Assembly: GCA_964537205.1 (NCBI GenBank)
Contig: CAZHZH010000008.1
Span: forward strand, 1 to 45,803
Length of the DNA: 45,803 nucleotides
Direction: 5' to 3'
From: Colivivens sp964537205
Lineage (GTDB): Bacteria; Bacteroidota; Bacteroidia; Bacteroidales; Bacteroidaceae
Positions 34,071 to 42,830 of the stretch are shown one piece after another. The notes under the pieces were generated by a model that saw only the letters and a list, made by a program, of their open reading frames with translations, was not told where the DNA came from and did not search any database. Each line of letters starts with the position of its first letter. Position 1 is the stretch's first letter. The position numbers and the translations under genes were made by a program.

Positions 34071-36626
34071 ATGGCTAAGAAGGCACCAAGCAAAACAGCG
34101 CAGAAAAGAGTGAAGACGAGTACCGCGGACATTGACATAATGTCGAGAAAGGCAATCGCAAAGTTCGTGATAGGTCTGATATTGGTGTTCGTGGCCTTGT
34201 TCATGCTCATCGCCTTCTCGTCGTTCCTGTATTGTGGCGCGTCGGATTACAATATAGTTGACACAAAGAACTTTACCGACTTCTACAATGAGCTGACGGC
34301 CGGAGGCACCCACGCCCGTAACATTTGCGGCGCGTTCGGGGCAAGAACCGCGTACTTGTTCATCAACAGGTACTTCGGCATCGCGTCATACATCATACCC
34401 GTGTTCCTTATATTGTTGGGGCTGCGGCTGATAGGTTCGTTCCGTATAAGGTGTGTGCGGCTCTTCATCCTGCTTGGAATAACGATGATATGGGTAAGTG
34501 TGCTGATGAGCGCCCTTACCATCGACATACCCGTCCTTGGCGACAATTTCTATTATCTCGGCGGATATAGCGGCATGGAGGCGACCCGGTGGCTCGACTT
34601 GATGATAGGCTCGCCGGGCGTATACGGCATTTTGGTTCTGACCGCCATATTTGTTCTTGTGTATCTTAGCAGTCGCACAGTGGAGGTCGTACGCAGCATG
34701 ATACGGCTCGAAAAAGTGAGATTCTGGCGCAAGTCGAATGGAGCGTCCCAGAAAGACGCAGGTACAGAGGAGGTTGAAGAGTCAGACGACTCCGCAGGGC
34801 AGGGCAAGGCGGATTCGTATGAGGATCCGAAGGCGAACGTGATTGACTTCGGAGTACAGACAGACATGGCGGAAGATGACAGCGTGAAAGATGATGCCGG
34901 AAAGTCTGCGGGTCAGGACGCGGATGACGGCAATGGCGGCGGCAATGCTACGCAAACCGAGCTGACATTCACCAATGAGAGCGCCAACGGCTCCACTTCC
35001 CCTGCATCAGAGCCAAACAGCGGCGATGCGACGGCCGCCGCATTCGATGTCGTAGTCGCCAGGAATTCAGCCCCCGCAGAGGGAAAAGACCTGCAGAGGG
35101 GCAACATCAACACCCCATACGACCCGAAGCACGACCTTGAGTTCTATAAGTACCCGACACTCAGCCTGCTTGACAAAAGCGACGACAATACGCCGCGCAT
35201 CGACATGGAGGAGCAAAACGCCAACAAGGAGCGCATCATCCAGGTGCTTCACAGCTTCGGCGTCGAAATAAGCAGCATAAAGGCTACAATCGGTCCGACA
35301 ATCACCCTGTACGAGATAACCCCTGCCGAAGGAATGCGCATATCAAAGATACGCAACCTGGAGGACGACATCGCGCTGAGTCTCGCCGCCGAGGGCATAC
35401 GTATCATAGCCCCGATCCCAGGCAAGGGGACGATAGGCATAGAAGTGCCGAACAAAAAGAAATGCATCGTTTCCATGGAGAGCATTCTGAACTCCAAGAC
35501 CTATCAGGAATCGAAGATGGAACTGCCTTGCGCCTTGGGAAAGACAATCACGAACGAGGTGTTCATGATTGACTTGGCCAAAGCCCCTCACTTGCTTGTC
35601 GCCGGAGCCACGGGAATGGGCAAGTCGGTGGGACTGAACGCCATCATTACATCGTTGCTTTACAAAAAGCACCCGTCGGAACTCAAATTCGTCATGGTGG
35701 ACCCAAAGAAAGTGGAATTCAGCATATACAACCCGATAGAGAACCATTTCCTCGCAAAACTTGAAGACGAGGACGAGCCGATCATCACCGACACTCAAAA
35801 GGTCGTGAAAACGCTCAACTCGCTGTGCAAGCTGATGGACACACGTTACGACTTGCTGAAGATGGCGGGCGTAAGGAACATAAAGGAATACAACGCCGCG
35901 TTCAAAGCCCGCAAGTTGAACCCGATGCAGGGACACGAGTATATGCCTTACTACGTGGTCATCATCGACGAGTTCGGCGACTTGATCATGACGGCGGGCA
36001 AGGAGATAGAACTCCCGATCTGCCGCATCGCCCAATTGGCGCGCGCTGTCGGCATCCACATGATCATCGCCACGCAACGACCGACGGCGCAGATTATCAC
36101 TGGAACCATCAAGGCCAACTTCCCGGCGCGTATAGCGTTCCGCGTGGCCGCCATGATGGACTCGCGCATAATACTCGACCGTCCTGGAGCCAACCAGCTT
36201 ATCGGACGCGGAGACATGCTCTACCTTAACGGCGGCGACCCTACACGCGTGCAATGCGCGTTTGTCGACACGCCTGAGGTCTCACGTATATGCAAGTACA
36301 TAAGCACGCAACAAGGCTACACCCACGCCGCATATTTGCCGGAAGTTGACACGGATGATGGCGAGTCGTCGGGCGGCGGTTCTTCCGAAGCGGTCGGGCA
36401 TCTCGATCCGATGTTTGAGGAATGCGCCAGGTTGGTCGTCTCGTCGCAACAAGGAAGTACGTCGATGCTTCAGCGCAACTTCTCAATTGGTTACAACAGG
36501 GCGGGGAAGATAATGGACCAGTTGCAGAAGGCAGGCATCGTCGGCGCGCAGATCGGAGCCAAGCCCCGCGAAGTCCTTGTGCAAGACTTCAACACCCTTG
36601 AGACCATCATCAGCAACTTGCGCTGA
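34071..36626 (+). CDS. ftsK: DNA translocase FtsK
   Basis: Septal DNA pump that moves chromosome ends apart at division and supports dimer resolution. The 851-residue protein has an N-terminal membrane part with four hydrophobic segments (within about 20-205), an acidic Gly/Asp/Ser linker (about 225-350), and a RecA-like motor with Walker A GATGMGKS (512-519), MVDPKKVEFS and Walker B VVIIDEFGDL. ATQRPTAQIITG is the conserved segment after it. The last 70 residues (LDPMFEECARLVV onward, with SMLQRNFSIGYNRAG) are the gamma winged helix that reads polar chromosomal sequences. First gene of a plus-strand run with the LolA-like gene, trxB and the NlpC/P60 gene. Confidence 0.97.
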   Translation: MAKKAPSKTAQKRVKTSTADIDIMSRKAIAKFVIGLILVFVALFMLIAFSSFLYCGASDYNIVDTKNFTDFYNELTAGGTHARNICGAFGARTAYLFINRYFGIASYIIPVFLILLGLRLIGSFRIRCVRLFILLGITMIWVSVLMSALTIDIPVLGDNFYYLGGYSGMEATRWLDLMIGSPGVYGILVLTAIFVLVYLSSRTVEVVRSMIRLEKVRFWRKSNGASQKDAGTEEVEESDDSAGQGKADSYEDPKANVIDFGVQTDMAEDDSVKDDAGKSAGQDADDGNGGGNATQTELTFTNESANGSTSPASEPNSGDATAAAFDVVVARNSAPAEGKDLQRGNINTPYDPKHDLEFYKYPTLSLLDKSDDNTPRIDMEEQNANKERIIQVLHSFGVEISSIKATIGPTITLYEITPAEGMRISKIRNLEDDIALSLAAEGIRIIAPIPGKGTIGIEVPNKKKCIVSMESILNSKTYQESKMELPCALGKTITNEVFMIDLAKAPHLLVAGATGMGKSVGLNAIITSLLYKKHPSELKFVMVDPKKVEFSIYNPIENHFLAKLEDEDEPIITDTQKVVKTLNSLCKLMDTRYDLLKMAGVRNIKEYNAAFKARKLNPMQGHEYMPYYVVIIDEFGDLIMTAGKEIELPICRIAQLARAVGIHMIIATQRPTAQIITGTIKANFPARIAFRVAAMMDSRIILDRPGANQLIGRGDMLYLNGGDPTRVQCAFVDTPEVSRICKYISTQQGYTHAAYLPEVDTDDGESSGGGSSEAVGHLDPMFEECARLVVSSQQGSTSMLQRNFSIGYNRAGKIMDQLQKAGIVGAQIGAKPREVLVQDFNTLETIISNLR

Positions 36627-36679
36627 TTCGTTGGCATGACGTTTGCAAGTTGATTATATAAATTGAAAATACATATATT

Positions 36680-37282
36680 ATGAGAAAATATCTTTTGACC
36701 ATTGCCTGCGGACTCGTAGCGTTGACCGCCAACGCGATCGACGCCAAGGGCGTACTAGACAAAGCCGCGGCCGAATATAAAAAGTGCCAGAGCGTGACGG
36801 TGCAGTTCGAAATCATGATGGGCGGCGACAAGGACAGCGGCACCATACTGCTGCAAGACCGCAAGTTCCGGACGACGCTCACCAACCATGTCACGTGGTT
36901 CGACGGCAAGACAATGTGGTCGTATGTAAAGGACAACGAGGAAGTCAACGTGACGACCCCCACCGCGGTCCAGTTGGCCAAAATCAATCCTTACGCCTTC
37001 CTCGACATCTACAAGAAGGGCTATGATGTGGAATTCGGAGCCAGCGGCAAGACCTACTATGAGATAGTCCTCACGGCCAATACGTCCAAGTCGTCCATAC
37101 AGAAGGCCATAGTCAGGATAAACAAGTTCGACAACCATCCCGAGTATATAATGATGGGAGGGAAGAAGGGTGACATGGAGATCAGCGTCATATCCTTCAA
37201 GAAAGGGAAAAAACAGCCCGACTCCGCTTTCAGGTTCGACAAAAAGAAGTACCCGAAGGCCGAGGTCATTGATTTGAGATGA
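36680..37282 (+). CDS. LolA-like outer-membrane lipoprotein carrier
   Basis: Periplasmic chaperone-like protein that probably ferries lipoproteins between membranes. The 200-residue protein has a signal peptide ending TANA at residue 19, then a domain with the LolA pattern of alternating beta strands: QSVTVQFEIMM, GTILLQDRKFR, NHVTWFDGKTMWSYVKDNEEVNV, LDIYKKGYDVEF and a C-terminal KKYPKAEVIDLR, close to the VIDLR-type LolA ending. Identity to classical LolA is modest. It follows ftsK by 53 nt, an arrangement also seen in Proteobacteria, where lolA follows ftsK, which supports the assignment. Confidence 0.85.
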   Translation: MRKYLLTIACGLVALTANAIDAKGVLDKAAAEYKKCQSVTVQFEIMMGGDKDSGTILLQDRKFRTTLTNHVTWFDGKTMWSYVKDNEEVNVTTPTAVQLAKINPYAFLDIYKKGYDVEFGASGKTYYEIVLTANTSKSSIQKAIVRINKFDNHPEYIMMGGKKGDMEISVISFKKGKKQPDSAFRFDKKKYPKAEVIDLR

Positions 37283-37316
37283 GAAACAAACAGAATCACG
37301 AGAAACAAGGAATAAT

Positions 37317-38246
37317 ATGGAACATATAAGATGTCTGATTATCGGTTCCGGTCCGGCAGGCTATACGGCGGGAATCTATGCGAGCAGGGCGAATCTCCAC
37401 CCTGTGATTTATGAGGGTATACAACCAGGCGGTCAGCTTACAATAACCGACATGGTCGAGAACTTTCCCGGGCATCCCGAAGGACTGTCGGGACAGGACC
37501 TGATGGACTTGATGCGCGAGCAGGCCGTGAAATTCGGCGTCGAGATACGGGAGCATGTCTGTGTGAAGTGCGACCTGGGCAAGTCACCATACACGTTCGA
37601 GTTTGAGGATGGCAGCGAGGTCGAGGCCGACTCCGTCATCATCGCCACAGGCGCGAGCGCGAAGTTCCTGGGAATAGATGACGAGAAAAAGTATATGGGA
37701 CAAGGTGTCAGCGCCTGTGCCACGTGCGACGGATTTTTCTATCGTAAAAAGGTTGTCGCAGTCGTTGGCGGAGGAGATACCGCTTGTGGCGAGGCCCTCT
37801 ATTTGGCGGGACTCGCATCGAAAGTGTACATCATTGTGCGCAAGCCTTACCTGCGCGCGAGCAAGCTGTTGCAGGACAGGGTTGCGGCGAACGACAAGAT
37901 CGAAGTCCTGTACGAGACCAATACCGAAGGTCTGTACGGAGAGGGCGGAGTAGAGGGAGCCCACCTCGTGCATAGGAAAGGAGAGGCTGACGAGAAGCAT
38001 TACGACTTGCCAATCGACGGCTTCTTCCTTGCCATAGGTCACAAACCCAATTCCGAAGTGTTCAAGCCTTGGGTGGAAACCGATGAGATTGGTTACATAA
38101 AGACCATCGACGGGACTCCTAAGACCAACGTCCCGGGTGTATTCGCCGCCGGCGACGTGGCCGACCCCGTTTACCGGCAGGCGGTAGTTGCGGCCGGCGC
38201 AGGCTGTAAGGCGGCTATAGAGGCGGAGAAATTCCTCGGACGATAA
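37317..38246 (+). CDS. trxB: Thioredoxin-disulfide reductase
   Basis: FAD and NADPH enzyme that reduces thioredoxin in the cytoplasm. The 309-residue low-molecular-weight form has the FAD loop GSGPAGYTAG (10-19), the redox pair C134-A-T-C137 in SACATCDGFF, the NADPH loop GGGDTACGEA (151-160) and the C-terminal FAD segment GVFAAGDVAD. It starts 34 nt after the LolA-like gene and precedes the NlpC/P60 gene by 40 nt. Confidence 0.97.
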   Translation: MEHIRCLIIGSGPAGYTAGIYASRANLHPVIYEGIQPGGQLTITDMVENFPGHPEGLSGQDLMDLMREQAVKFGVEIREHVCVKCDLGKSPYTFEFEDGSEVEADSVIIATGASAKFLGIDDEKKYMGQGVSACATCDGFFYRKKVVAVVGGGDTACGEALYLAGLASKVYIIVRKPYLRASKLLQDRVAANDKIEVLYETNTEGLYGEGGVEGAHLVHRKGEADEKHYDLPIDGFFLAIGHKPNSEVFKPWVETDEIGYIKTIDGTPKTNVPGVFAAGDVADPVYRQAVVAAGAGCKAAIEAEKFLGR

Positions 38247-38286
38247 TAGTCGCCGGCATCACCTTATTATATATGGCAGTTTGATT

Positions 38287-38811
38287 ATGTCGCGTCTGTA
38301 TCCTTTGTCTTTGTTACTCGTTTGCCTGCTTGCGTCGTGCCATTCCTCCAAGACAGTCTACTACAAAGGTGTCGACATGCGGGAGGTCGCCCGCGCCGCT
38401 ATTGCCCTGGGCGTTGACATAGACTACGATGACGACCGTGCTTTGATGATAGAGTCGGCGAAATGGATAGGAACTCCATACCGCCATGGAGGCAACGACC
38501 GTTCGGGAGTCGACTGCTCCGGTCTGACATCGCAAATCTACCTGCGTGTTTACGGCAAGAAGCTGCACCGCAGGAGTGTGGACCAATATGAAAAAGATTG
38601 CAAGAAAGTCCACAAACTCAGGCTGAAAACAGGCGATTTGGTGTTCTTTGCCACGACGGGCAAAGTGCGCAAGCAGAACATCAACCATGCGGGAATCTAC
38701 CTGAAGGACAACAAATTCATCCACGCAAGCAGCTCACGGGGTGTAGTCGTCGACAATCTGGGTAGCAAGTATTATAGCAAGTGCTGGGTAGGAGGTGGCA
38801 GGGTCAAGTAG
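38287..38811 (+). CDS. NlpC/P60 peptidase lipoprotein
   Basis: Cysteine peptidase of the NlpC/P60 type, expected to cut peptidoglycan stem peptides, typically gamma-D-Glu-DAP or similar bonds. The 174-residue protein from ATG 38287 has a lipoprotein signal with LASC (C18) and the catalytic set C77 in GVDCSGLTSQ, H134 in NHAGIYL and H146 in FIHASSS. A TTG two codons upstream is an alternative start. The family resembles Spr/MepS hydrolases. It is the last gene of the ftsK-lolA-trxB run; the strand and gene content change directly after it. Confidence 0.93.
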   Translation: MSRLYPLSLLLVCLLASCHSSKTVYYKGVDMREVARAAIALGVDIDYDDDRALMIESAKWIGTPYRHGGNDRSGVDCSGLTSQIYLRVYGKKLHRRSVDQYEKDCKKVHKLRLKTGDLVFFATTGKVRKQNINHAGIYLKDNKFIHASSSRGVVVDNLGSKYYSKCWVGGGRVK

Positions 38812-38972
38812 AAAGGCATAATGTCTTTTAACAGATGTGGTTGTCATCAGTCAGACCAAAAACGCCTCTGCCGGGCTTGCCAGTCAAGGTTCATCATCAT
38901 GCTGACGCTTGTTTTTAGAAGTCTATGGCGGGGGGCGGCTTGCAGACAGCCGAACGTTTATGGCTGATTCAT
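38812..38972. other. Convergent spacer between housekeeping block and defence operon
   Basis: This 161-nt spacer separates two convergent genes. It contains a short dyad CAGCC-10-GGCTG at 38947-38966 but no T-rich terminator tail, no tRNA remnant, no integrase and no obvious direct repeat that would mark an insertion site. Confidence 0.5.
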
Positions 38973-40556
38973 TTATATCAAATGCGACACTCTTATCTTC
39001 TTGTATTTTTCCCCCATTACACCCAATTCCGCAAGGTCTTGGTTTCTGATGATAAGCTCGCCGAGCTGCAACCCGGCTATTGCTCCTCTTATGTCCTGCA
39101 ATTCCCTTCCGCTAACTCCAAATAAGTCCTTTACAACAGGATCCGAAATGGTTTGTTGTTTCATTATCAATGGGTATTGTGCGTTAGCGTAAAAGTCGAA
39201 GTACTTGCTTTGAAAACTTGCCATATTTTGTGTCGCCAGTATGATGCTCATACCTTTGTTTCGTCCTACGGCTATAAGGTTGCGCAACGGACGATTGTCA
39301 AAATCAAGCATGTAGTGTGCCTCATCTATGATTGTGAAATGCCGTATTTGCACACATTCATCGTTCTTTATCTGAACAGCCAGTTTCTCATATATGTTAT
39401 TAAGTTTTGAGATGACAAAGTAAACAATTGCTTTGGCTATCGGACCGTCCTTTGGAAACTCGTCAAGCTTTATAATGAAACATTCGTCCGTCAAATTGAC
39501 GGAGTCTTGACCTTCAAAAAGATTGTTACGTGATAGGTCTGTCAGTATGGATGTTATGCTATCGTCGGAATCAGGATTGGACATAAGCGTTCGGTAGTTA
39601 CGCAGCATCAACTCAAAAGTGATAGGTAGCCCTTTTGTTTCCGAATATGCGTTGATGATAGCTGAACTCAGCCGTGTGTTTTGCTTGGCTCCAGTATTCA
39701 CCCTGCCTATTGCGTAAAGGGCGCTTGCCATTTCAGTTGAGTATAAGTTCACCTGATTTTGTGTGGCGTTGGTCATATCTTTGAACGGAGTGAAAGGGAG
39801 AGGTCTGTGCATCGGGTCAAGTATGCATGTGGAGTCAACGTCGAAGTTTGTCAGCCAGGCACGGTTGGCTGGGTCGGCAAATTCACCTTTGTAGTCGAAA
39901 AGCAAGAAGTTCACAGGGTAGGGGGTGTCCACCGATAATGCCCGGAACTGTTGTATGAGTACTGATATCAAGTTTGACTTTCCCGAGCCGGTCGTCCCGG
40001 CAATCAATATTTGTGCGTTATTCACACCTGCCCCGTTGAGGTCAAGTTCAGCGGGCATATCATCACCATAATCACCAATTACGAGTTTCAATGCAGGCAG
40101 AGCTCCCGCCGTGTGGCGGCCATTAGTGGTTGCAAGCATGAACTTGTCAATGTTGCCATCTTCAAGCATATAATCCCTGCCTCGGTACATCTCCTTTGCT
40201 ATAATGCGTGATATGAGCGAATTGTCCTGCCAGTCGACAGGTAGGTCTTTATATCGCAGTTTTATAAGTCCTGAGAATAAGGATCGAAGATTGTCATAAG
40301 TAAAAAACGATGATGGAATGCGAATGCTTGCCGTTGATAACTTAATGTTGTCTATTCCGTCCAATGATCTCTTGTCGGAAAGTCCAAGTCCGGCAAGCAA
40401 GGCGATGCGCATAATCTTGTTATTGTTCAAGTTGACGCGTTTCTCCTTTCCAACAGTTGTGGAGAGGTTTATTCGTTCCTCTATTCTTTCTTTTAATGTC
40501 ATCAGATCGTTTGAGATATTCTCCGCCTGCCTTATGTTGTCTAATGCTACCTCCAT
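38973..40556 (-). CDS. HerA-like hexameric ATPase with N-terminal DndE-like region
   Basis: Predicted DNA-translocating motor of a defence operon. The 527-residue protein has a helical, basic N-terminal region (about 1-130) with VNLNNNKIMRIALLAGLGL, SFFTYDNLRSLFSGLIKLR and a preceding charged helix, which resembles DndE, a small DNA-nick-binding subunit of phosphorothioation systems; this match is from memory and weak. The rest is a HerA/FtsK-type motor: Walker A GTTGSGKSN (187-195), FDYKGEF (220-226), Walker B FTIIDEAH (407-414), a GRNKG finger segment (431-435) and ATQNMASF (441-448). It is the last gene of the operon, 12 nt after the DndD-like gene. Confidence 0.8.
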   Translation of the reverse strand: MEVALDNIRQAENISNDLMTLKERIEERINLSTTVGKEKRVNLNNNKIMRIALLAGLGLSDKRSLDGIDNIKLSTASIRIPSSFFTYDNLRSLFSGLIKLRYKDLPVDWQDNSLISRIIAKEMYRGRDYMLEDGNIDKFMLATTNGRHTAGALPALKLVIGDYGDDMPAELDLNGAGVNNAQILIAGTTGSGKSNLISVLIQQFRALSVDTPYPVNFLLFDYKGEFADPANRAWLTNFDVDSTCILDPMHRPLPFTPFKDMTNATQNQVNLYSTEMASALYAIGRVNTGAKQNTRLSSAIINAYSETKGLPITFELMLRNYRTLMSNPDSDDSITSILTDLSRNNLFEGQDSVNLTDECFIIKLDEFPKDGPIAKAIVYFVISKLNNIYEKLAVQIKNDECVQIRHFTIIDEAHYMLDFDNRPLRNLIAVGRNKGMSIILATQNMASFQSKYFDFYANAQYPLIMKQQTISDPVVKDLFGVSGRELQDIRGAIAGLQLGELIIRNQDLAELGVMGEKYKKIRVSHLI

Positions 40557-40568
40557 AATGTATCCTCC

Positions 40569-42584
40569 TTAATCATTTTCAAGTTCCAATCCGAAATATC
40601 CTTCCTCAACGTGAGTACTCTGTTTGTCTACGTCGCGTATGAGGGTGTAAGTTTTAGAAATGTACGCCTTGAGTTTCTCATAGTCATTGTCCTTGCCGTC
40701 CTTGCGTATCTCAGAGGTAGTACAAAGTAATATCGTCTGTTCCGCAAGTTTTGGAAAATATTCCTCCATCATGATGCTGCGACTGTCGTCATCCAACACT
40801 CCCATTACTGTGTCAATCATCACAGGCGGATTGTAGTCGCCGAGGTTGCGCAGTACCTTCAGTAGTACTTGGATGAATATTTGTTTTGAAGCGGCGTTTA
40901 GATTGTCGAGCGAAATCTCATTGCCAGATGTATGATACATTTTAATGTTGAAGTTGTCGATGGATTCAGAGATAGTTACTTTGCCGATATGGTCTTTATA
41001 CGATACAAGCATTTCGTTCAGTTGTCGTTGCATTTCTGTCTCTATCATGGCCTTCTTTTGTTTGAGTAATTCATCCGTAACCCTGCCGAAGAAAGGGACC
41101 AGCTTAACCAAGGTGTCATACTTAGGATCTGGTTCTTGTTGCATCTGAACGTCGATGTTGTTGATGCGGGTAACGAGTCTGTTCATCTCATCCTTTATAC
41201 GTGTTTCCGTAGCTTTCAGTTCCTTTACACGCTCTTGTTTTATCTCATATTCATTGATAAGTTGCTTGTTGCCATTCTGGTTTGTACGTTCCAAAGTCTC
41301 TTTCTGCTGTTCAAGAGCCGGCAGATTCTTTATGAACAACTCCAACGTCTGACGTTGCCTGTCAATCTGAATAAAATCATTAACTGCGTTGTTGTTCACC
41401 AAGTTCTCCAAGGCGTTGACTTCCGATTTTTCCAAGCAAGCGTATTCATCGATTGTCGACACTTGCAGTTGATGCCTTGCTATGTAAGAGACAAGTTCTT
41501 TGATGTCAATGTCCTTGTTTAAACCACAGAAGAGTCTCAAGTAGTCGATAACCTGTGATGTGATTCTGGTAATATCGTCCTCACTATATATATGTGCGAG
41601 TTCTTCTCCCAACTGTTCCTTCATTTTCAGCATTCGGTTTATCTCCGCACTTGTATTGCCGGCTACCCATGGAAGAATTGTGTTGACTTCTATGTGTTGT
41701 ACGAATGTACTTAGCCCATCTGCATAGCTCTCCGCTTGTTTTTGGGTGGATTCTATCTGGTCATTGATACGGTTCAACTCATTTAGATTGCTCTTGGCGA
41801 TATCCTCGCCTTCCTTTGCACTCTCATAACGTTCCTTCATGTCAGCGAGATAACGATACACTTGTTCCATTTCCTCTGCGTTGTCTTTGAGTTGTGCTTC
41901 CTTTTCACGGCGTGCGTTGCACAGTTGCTCATATTCCTTACGTTCTTCTTGTGCGGCTATGCGTTCCTTTGTCTTCTCTTCCAGCAAATGACTTGCGGCG
42001 CGCTTCAGTTGGATGTATTTGTTGAAGCCCATCACATTCTCTATGTTGTCTTGAATGGTTTGTGCAAACACGTTCTCTTTAAGAAGTTCACTCGACTGCA
42101 TTGCGTCGAACAAGAAATAGCGGCTGAGTTCTTGCGGTAGGTTGCCTTTGATGATCTTGCTTACTTCTGTCTCCGCTTTCCTCCTGTCTGCCGCCGGTGT
42201 GAAAGTACCATATTGGAACACGTTGCCGTTCATATTTATGCGTACACTCTCAACAATGATTCCTGACGAAGTGTTCACCTCATAATGGCGGTGAAGGACG
42301 TAAGGGAAAATCTTGCCAAGCACCATTCCCTCAAATGTGATTTCCAGGTCTATTTTAGGAGGAGTGTTATCGCGTGCCCCGTCATTGAGCAGGCTGTAGA
42401 ATTGTTTTTTATTCTTGATCTTAAGACCATATAGCGCGCCGCATATAGCTTCAAATAGGGTGGTCTTACCGCCGCCATTGCCACCGCCAATCAATATTAT
42501 CGGTTTGTCCTGACTGACGCTTAAGTCCAAGTCAAGGCTCAGGTATGTCTTGTAGTTGCTTATTTTGATTCGCTTTATGAGCAT
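40569..42584 (-). CDS. DndD-like SMC-family ATPase
   Basis: Coiled-coil ABC ATPase related to SMC/Rad50 and, by its motifs, to DndD of the Dnd system. The 671-residue protein has Walker A GGGNGGGKTT (33-42), then a long coiled coil (about 190-550, many Glu/Lys heptads). Its C-terminal lobe has a degenerate signature (SLDNLNAASKQ) and VMIDTVMGVLDDDSR (588-602), matching the DndD type IDTPLGRLD. FLFDAMQSSELL (near 157-168) corresponds to the FFFDGE segment of DndD. No CxxC zinc hook is present in the coiled coil. It is probably a nucleotide-driven DNA or complex scaffold. It lies between the small protein gene and the HerA-like gene. Confidence 0.83.
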   Translation of the reverse strand: MLIKRIKISNYKTYLSLDLDLSVSQDKPIILIGGGNGGGKTTLFEAICGALYGLKIKNKKQFYSLLNDGARDNTPPKIDLEITFEGMVLGKIFPYVLHRHYEVNTSSGIIVESVRINMNGNVFQYGTFTPAADRRKAETEVSKIIKGNLPQELSRYFLFDAMQSSELLKENVFAQTIQDNIENVMGFNKYIQLKRAASHLLEEKTKERIAAQEERKEYEQLCNARREKEAQLKDNAEEMEQVYRYLADMKERYESAKEGEDIAKSNLNELNRINDQIESTQKQAESYADGLSTFVQHIEVNTILPWVAGNTSAEINRMLKMKEQLGEELAHIYSEDDITRITSQVIDYLRLFCGLNKDIDIKELVSYIARHQLQVSTIDEYACLEKSEVNALENLVNNNAVNDFIQIDRQRQTLELFIKNLPALEQQKETLERTNQNGNKQLINEYEIKQERVKELKATETRIKDEMNRLVTRINNIDVQMQQEPDPKYDTLVKLVPFFGRVTDELLKQKKAMIETEMQRQLNEMLVSYKDHIGKVTISESIDNFNIKMYHTSGNEISLDNLNAASKQIFIQVLLKVLRNLGDYNPPVMIDTVMGVLDDDSRSIMMEEYFPKLAEQTILLCTTSEIRKDGKDNDYEKLKAYISKTYTLIRDVDKQSTHVEEGYFGLELEND

Positions 42585-42599
42585 GAGTGATTTTTTTGT

Positions 42600-42818
42600 T
42601 TAGTTGATTTTCTGCAATGCTTTGTTGATGACCGCTTCTACGTCGGTGTCAGACAGCTCGATGTCGTTTACTTTCCTCTTGTGGTATTCCTTCAAGATTT
42701 CCTCTTTCAGCCATACATAGTCTAACCGAAAGTCCATGTCCATGCACAGTGCCTCAATGGTCTTAAGATCATCGCTGCGGATGCCGTAGTTGATAAAGTT
42801 GTTGTCCAGTCCTTCCAT
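42600..42818 (-). CDS. Small acidic protein in the defence operon
   Basis: A 72-residue protein (74 if GTG 42824 is used) with no recognised family. It is mainly acidic and predicted helical: LDNNFINYG, RSDDLKTIEALCMDMDF, WLKEEILKEYHKRK and DIELSDTDVEAVINKALQKI. The gap to Res is 6-12 nt depending on the start, and 15 nt to the DndD-like gene, so it is clearly part of the operon. Possible roles are an adaptor between Res and the SMC ATPase or a regulator; neither can be read from sequence. It is not long enough for a nuclease or DNA-binding domain of known type. Confidence 0.75.
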   Translation of the reverse strand: MEGLDNNFINYGIRSDDLKTIEALCMDMDFRLDYVWLKEEILKEYHKRKVNDIELSDTDVEAVINKALQKIN

Positions 42819-42830
42819 AGTCACACATTA

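Noticed and set aside
35343..36254. 303-codon open frame antisense to ftsK
   Set aside because: It lies wholly over the conserved FtsK motor, has Arg/His/Asp-rich composition and no family resemblance; a shadow of GC-rich codons.
38947..38966. CAGCC/GGCTG dyad as terminator or attachment site
   Set aside because: The stem is only five base pairs, without a T run, and no second copy flanks the defence operon in the window.
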